Of a stretch of 64,000 bases of DNA, positions 61,554-64,000 are shown in pieces (positions within the stretch are counted from its first letter, which is position 1; each line of letters starts with the position of its first letter). Below the pieces are notes generated by a model. That model had not been told where the DNA came from and made no database searches. It saw only the letters and a list, made by a program, of their open reading frames with translations. Origin of the DNA: Zobellia roscoffensis (GTDB taxonomy: Bacteria > Bacteroidota > Bacteroidia > Flavobacteriales > Flavobacteriaceae); NCBI RefSeq assembly GCF_015330165.1, contig NZ_JADDXT010000002.1, positions 866,504-930,503 on the forward strand, in the 5' to 3' direction. The position numbers and the translations under genes are program-made.

Positions 61554-62080
61554 AGACCCAAAATCTTTGCATCTACAAAGAAGGTTGTGTTTACGTCTAT
61601 CTCATGATCAGTACTGATCAGCTCGTCCGTAACGGTTTCCAATCTAAGATTGAATTTATCTTTTTTAATGTAGTCCTTAAGATCAACATCTATAACATCT
61701 ACATCCAAAACATCACCCACAGTTTCTTCTACCTCATCCTTGGAAGCTATCATAATTTCCTCAAGACCTTCTGCAGAAATATAAACTTTTAAAGATTCAA
61801 GAAAACTAAAATCGCTATCATCCGGTGTTGTTATCTTTAATTCCAACTCCGTGAGCTTAATTTCCTCGATCAAATCTTTACGTGTATCATTCACCTCAAA
61901 TTCCGATTCCGAATTGGTTTCTACATCCGGTGTAAACATATCAAAAGGAAGGTCTATTCCGGTTGAGGATGGAATGGTCACCTGGGTTGTATAATCTATA
62001 TTAAACTTAGTGAGTTCATCTAATTTATCACAAGAAGCAAACACTGAAATAACGGTTATAAGAAGTAAAAACTTACGCAT
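61550..62080 (-). CDS. Lipoprotein of unknown function
   Basis: A 176-residue protein with a lipoprotein signal ('VISVFASCDKLDELTKF', Cys17), then an acidic, beta-rich body ('VTIPSSTGIDLPFDMFTPDV', 'LIEEIKLTELELKITTPDDS'). No known domain is recognised. Similar proteins of this size occur widely in Flavobacteriaceae as envelope lipoproteins. A long inverted repeat ends 6 bp before its start codon and may mask translation. Its stop overlaps that of the LuxE-like gene by four bases. Confidence 0.75.
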   Translation of the reverse strand: MRKFLLLITVISVFASCDKLDELTKFNIDYTTQVTIPSSTGIDLPFDMFTPDVETNSESEFEVNDTRKDLIEEIKLTELELKITTPDDSDFSFLESLKVYISAEGLEEIMIASKDEVEETVGDVLDVDVIDVDLKDYIKKDKFNLRLETVTDELISTDHEIDVNTTFFVDAKILGL

Positions 62081-62085
62081 ACTAG

Positions 62086-62134
62086 AATGGGGTTTAAAAG
62101 TATTATGGCTACATAACGCTTTTTAAACCCCATT
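62086..62134. repeat. Inverted repeat between tyrS and the lipoprotein gene
   Basis: Perfect 13-base arms (AATGGGGTTTAAA and its complement) with a 23-base loop fill the gap. As a tyrS terminator it lacks a T-run. As RNA it would place a stem directly over the lipoprotein start region. Confidence 0.55.
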
Positions 62135-62167
62135 TAGTCTATGATTTCTAGAAAATAAAACGATTGA

Positions 62168-63463
62168 CTAGTTAACTACCAGAACAAAATAGTTCTTTTT
62201 ACCCCGTTGCAGCAAAACAAACTTACCATTGATCAAATCATTTTCCGTGATGAGGTAATCTGCTTTTACCTTTTCTTTATTTACTGAAATAGAATTTTGT
62301 TTCAGCTCTCTTCTTGCTTCACTATTAGAAGCCAAAAATCCTGTTTTATCTGCCAAAGCACCGATCATGTCCAATCCTGGTGTAAGTTCAGAATTAGAAA
62401 CTTCAGCCTGTGGAACACCATCAAAAACATCTAAAAATGTCTTTTCGTTCAAACCTTTTAAGTCTTCAGATGTTGACTTCCCAAAAAGAATGTTACTCGC
62501 TTTTTGAGCATTCTCCAAATCTTCTTGCGAATGAACCATAACGGTAATTTCTTCTGCAAGTCGCTTTTGTAAGATGCGCATATGTGGCGCTTCCTGATGC
62601 TCTTTCACCAATGTATCTATCTCATCCTTAGAAAGGAACGTAAATATCTTAATATACTTTTCAGCATCTGCATCTGATGTGTTCAACCAATATTGGTAAA
62701 ACTTGTAAGGAGATGTGCGCTCGGAATCCAACCAGATATTACCTCCCTCGGTCTTACCGAATTTAGTACCATCTGCCTTGGTAATCAATGGGCATGTTAA
62801 GGCATACCCTTTTCCTCCGCCAATTCTTCTGATCAATTCCGTACCCGTAGTGATATTCCCCCATTGATCACTACCTCCCATCTGCAATGTACAGTTATGG
62901 TTCTGGTATAAATATAGAAAATCATATCCTTGAACCATCTGGTAGGTAAACTCGGTAAAAGACATCCCTTCTTTGGATTCTGCAGAAAGTCGCTTTCTTA
63001 CAGAATCCTTCGCCATCATATAGTTAACAGTAATATGCTTGCCAACATCCCGTATGAAATCCAAGAAAGAGAAATCCTTCATCCAATCATAATTGTTGAC
63101 CAAAAGAGCAGCATTATCGGCATCACTATCAAAATCTAAAAACCGTGACAGTTGATTTTTTATTCCTTCTTGATTATGGCGTAGTGTTGCCTCGTCCAAT
63201 AGATTACGCTCCGCAGATTTACCAGAAGGATCACCGATCATACCCGTGGCACCACCAATAAGGGCATATGGCTTATGGCCTGCCAATTGAAAATGACGTA
63301 ACATCATTACCCCCACCAAGTGGCCAATATGTAGTGAATCTGCCGTAGGATCAATACCTACGTATGCAGATTGCATTTCGTTCATTAGGTGCTCTTCGGT
63401 TCCAGGCATTGCGTCGTGCAGCATGCCTCTCCATTTTAATTCTTCTACAAAGTTTGAAGTCAT
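62168..63463 (-). CDS. tyrS: Tyrosyl-tRNA synthetase
   Basis: A 431-residue class I synthetase charging tRNA-Tyr: 'HIGH' signature in 'DSLHIGHLVGVMMLRHFQ' (residues 45-48), tyrosine pocket 'YDFLYLYQNHNCTLQMGGSD', 'KMSKS'-equivalent 'DGTKFGKTEGG' (~233) and a C-terminal S4 RNA-binding domain ('SISVNKEKV', 'KFVLLQRGKKNYFVLVV'). Length fits the bacterial TyrS group. It has its own promoter and no co-transcribed neighbour upstream. Confidence 0.96.
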   Translation of the reverse strand: MTSNFVEELKWRGMLHDAMPGTEEHLMNEMQSAYVGIDPTADSLHIGHLVGVMMLRHFQLAGHKPYALIGGATGMIGDPSGKSAERNLLDEATLRHNQEGIKNQLSRFLDFDSDADNAALLVNNYDWMKDFSFLDFIRDVGKHITVNYMMAKDSVRKRLSAESKEGMSFTEFTYQMVQGYDFLYLYQNHNCTLQMGGSDQWGNITTGTELIRRIGGGKGYALTCPLITKADGTKFGKTEGGNIWLDSERTSPYKFYQYWLNTSDADAEKYIKIFTFLSKDEIDTLVKEHQEAPHMRILQKRLAEEITVMVHSQEDLENAQKASNILFGKSTSEDLKGLNEKTFLDVFDGVPQAEVSNSELTPGLDMIGALADKTGFLASNSEARRELKQNSISVNKEKVKADYLITENDLINGKFVLLQRGKKNYFVLVVN

Positions 63464-63488
63464 GTCCGTTTATTCTGATAATTTGCTG

Positions 63489-63515
63489 CAAATATAAAAG
63501 TAAATCATGGCCCAA
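63489..63515 (-). promoter_or_regulatory. Promoter of tyrS
   Basis: The minus strand reads TTG, 16 bases, then TATATTTG, 25 bp before the start codon. The spacer is one base short of the usual 17-23. No T-box-like leader is possible in the short space left. Confidence 0.5.
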
Positions 63516-63553
63516 CCCCTGAATATTAAAGGAATTTATTCCGCGCTATTTGC

Positions 63554-63561
63554 TAACTTTG
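63554..63561 (+). promoter_or_regulatory. -7 promoter element of the epimerase gene (possible leaderless transcript)
   Basis: TAACTTTG matches TAnnTTTG but ends only four bases before the ATG. Transcription would begin at or very near the start codon, giving a leaderless mRNA. Confidence 0.35.
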
Positions 63562-63565
63562 GCAC

Positions 63566-64000
63566 ATGGTCTTGGTTACAGGAGGAACGGGGTTAGTGGG
63601 CTCACATCTTTTATTTAAATTGATGGAGAACGGTCATTCCGTTAGAGCAATTCATAGAAAGGGAAGCGACCTGAAACGCGTGGCCAAGGTTTTTGGCTAT
63701 TATTCAGACGATGCCAAAAGTCTCTTTAACAAAATAGAATGGGTAGAGGCCGATATTATTGACATACCGGCATTGGAAATTGCTTTTGACCAAATTACCC
63801 ATGTTTACCATACCGCTGCATTGATTTCTTTTGACCCCAAGAATTTTGATACACTCCAAAAAATAAATACCGAAGGAACCGCCAATATTGTAAACCTTTG
63901 TATTTCAAATGGCATAAAAAAATTGTGCTATACCAGTACCATAGGCGCTATTGGTAAAAGTTTGGAGGATACTATGGCCGATGAAGAAAATGCTTGGACA
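63566..64000 (+). CDS. NAD-dependent epimerase/dehydratase family protein (3' end outside window)
   Basis: The first 145 codons of a short-chain-like extended Rossmann protein; the frame is open to the window edge. The start is fixed by the nucleotide-binding motif right at the N-terminus, 'MVLVTGGTGLVGSHLLFKL'. Then come 'VEADIIDIPALEIAFDQITH', 'VYHTAALISFDP' and 'LCYTSTIGAIG', where the catalytic Ser/Thr strand begins. The Tyr-x3-Lys lies beyond the edge. Family members act on nucleotide sugars or as dihydroflavonol-reductase-like enzymes; substrate open. Confidence 0.85.
   Translation, partial: MVLVTGGTGLVGSHLLFKLMENGHSVRAIHRKGSDLKRVAKVFGYYSDDAKSLFNKIEWVEADIIDIPALEIAFDQITHVYHTAALISFDPKNFDTLQKINTEGTANIVNLCISNGIKKLCYTSTIGAIGKSLEDTMADEENAWT

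Noticed and set aside
1..64000. CRISPR arrays, rRNA operons, intact insertion sequences, prophage
   Set aside because: No regularly spaced repeats, rRNA sequence, transposase, integrase or phage structural gene was found on reading both strands.

Overview
The window is a stretch of chromosome from a marine Bacteroidota, most likely a Flavobacteriaceae close to Zobellia, Maribacter or Arenibacter. The signs are low GC, promoters of the TAnnTTTG type, lipoproteins beside SPI-exported enzymes, type IX secretion (T9SS) tails, an exonuclease-DnaE fusion and a long-tailed S16. The genus is an inference from gene content.

Region 1 (1-25.6 kb) is a sulfated-galactan locus. It holds eight exported sulfatases (the first cut by the window edge), two tandem GH110 alpha-1,3-galactosidases, a PhoD-type phosphodiesterase, a 1127-residue double-propeller FG-GAP/UnbV lipoprotein and an outer-membrane beta-barrel protein on the other strand. 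One sulfatase is fused to an SMP-30/gluconolactonase domain. A membrane-bound one-component regulator closes the block convergently. GH110 together with many sulfatases points to a red-algal galactan such as a carrageenan. No SusC/SusD pair, endo-hydrolase or sulfatase-maturing enzyme is in view, so uptake and maturation must be encoded elsewhere.

Region 2 (25.6-41.1 kb) is mostly core: glutaryl-CoA dehydrogenase, TrmN6, a Tat-exported sugar isomerase-like protein, rimM-rpsP, dnaE, trxA, a MarR/NTF2/DUF58 group sharing a palindromic operator, tRNA-Asp, a diverged Csp-like ORF and a two-component system.

Region 3 (41.2-48.3 kb) is a complete Nit1C cluster, nitBCDEFGH in canonical order, with a divergent AraC regulator where proteobacterial clusters have a sigma-54 activator. 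Nit1C is linked to nitrile/cyanide nitrogen assimilation in pseudomonads and to nitrogen starvation in mycobacteria.

Region 4 (48.3-58.7 kb) is a polyol locus: a frameshifted outer-membrane barrel gene, a ribose-type ABC importer, two mannitol-dehydrogenase-family enzymes and a fructokinase. It is flanked by two paralogous Nudix/winged-helix regulators whose Nudix boxes have lost catalytic residues. The expected flux is polyol to ketose to ketose phosphate, for example mannitol to fructose 6-phosphate.

Region 5 (58.7-64 kb) has two minimal T9SS-tail proteins, an FKBP isomerase, a LuxE-like acyl-protein synthetase, an unknown lipoprotein, tyrS and the start of an NAD-dependent epimerase running off the edge. 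No CRISPR array, rRNA or intact insertion sequence was seen.
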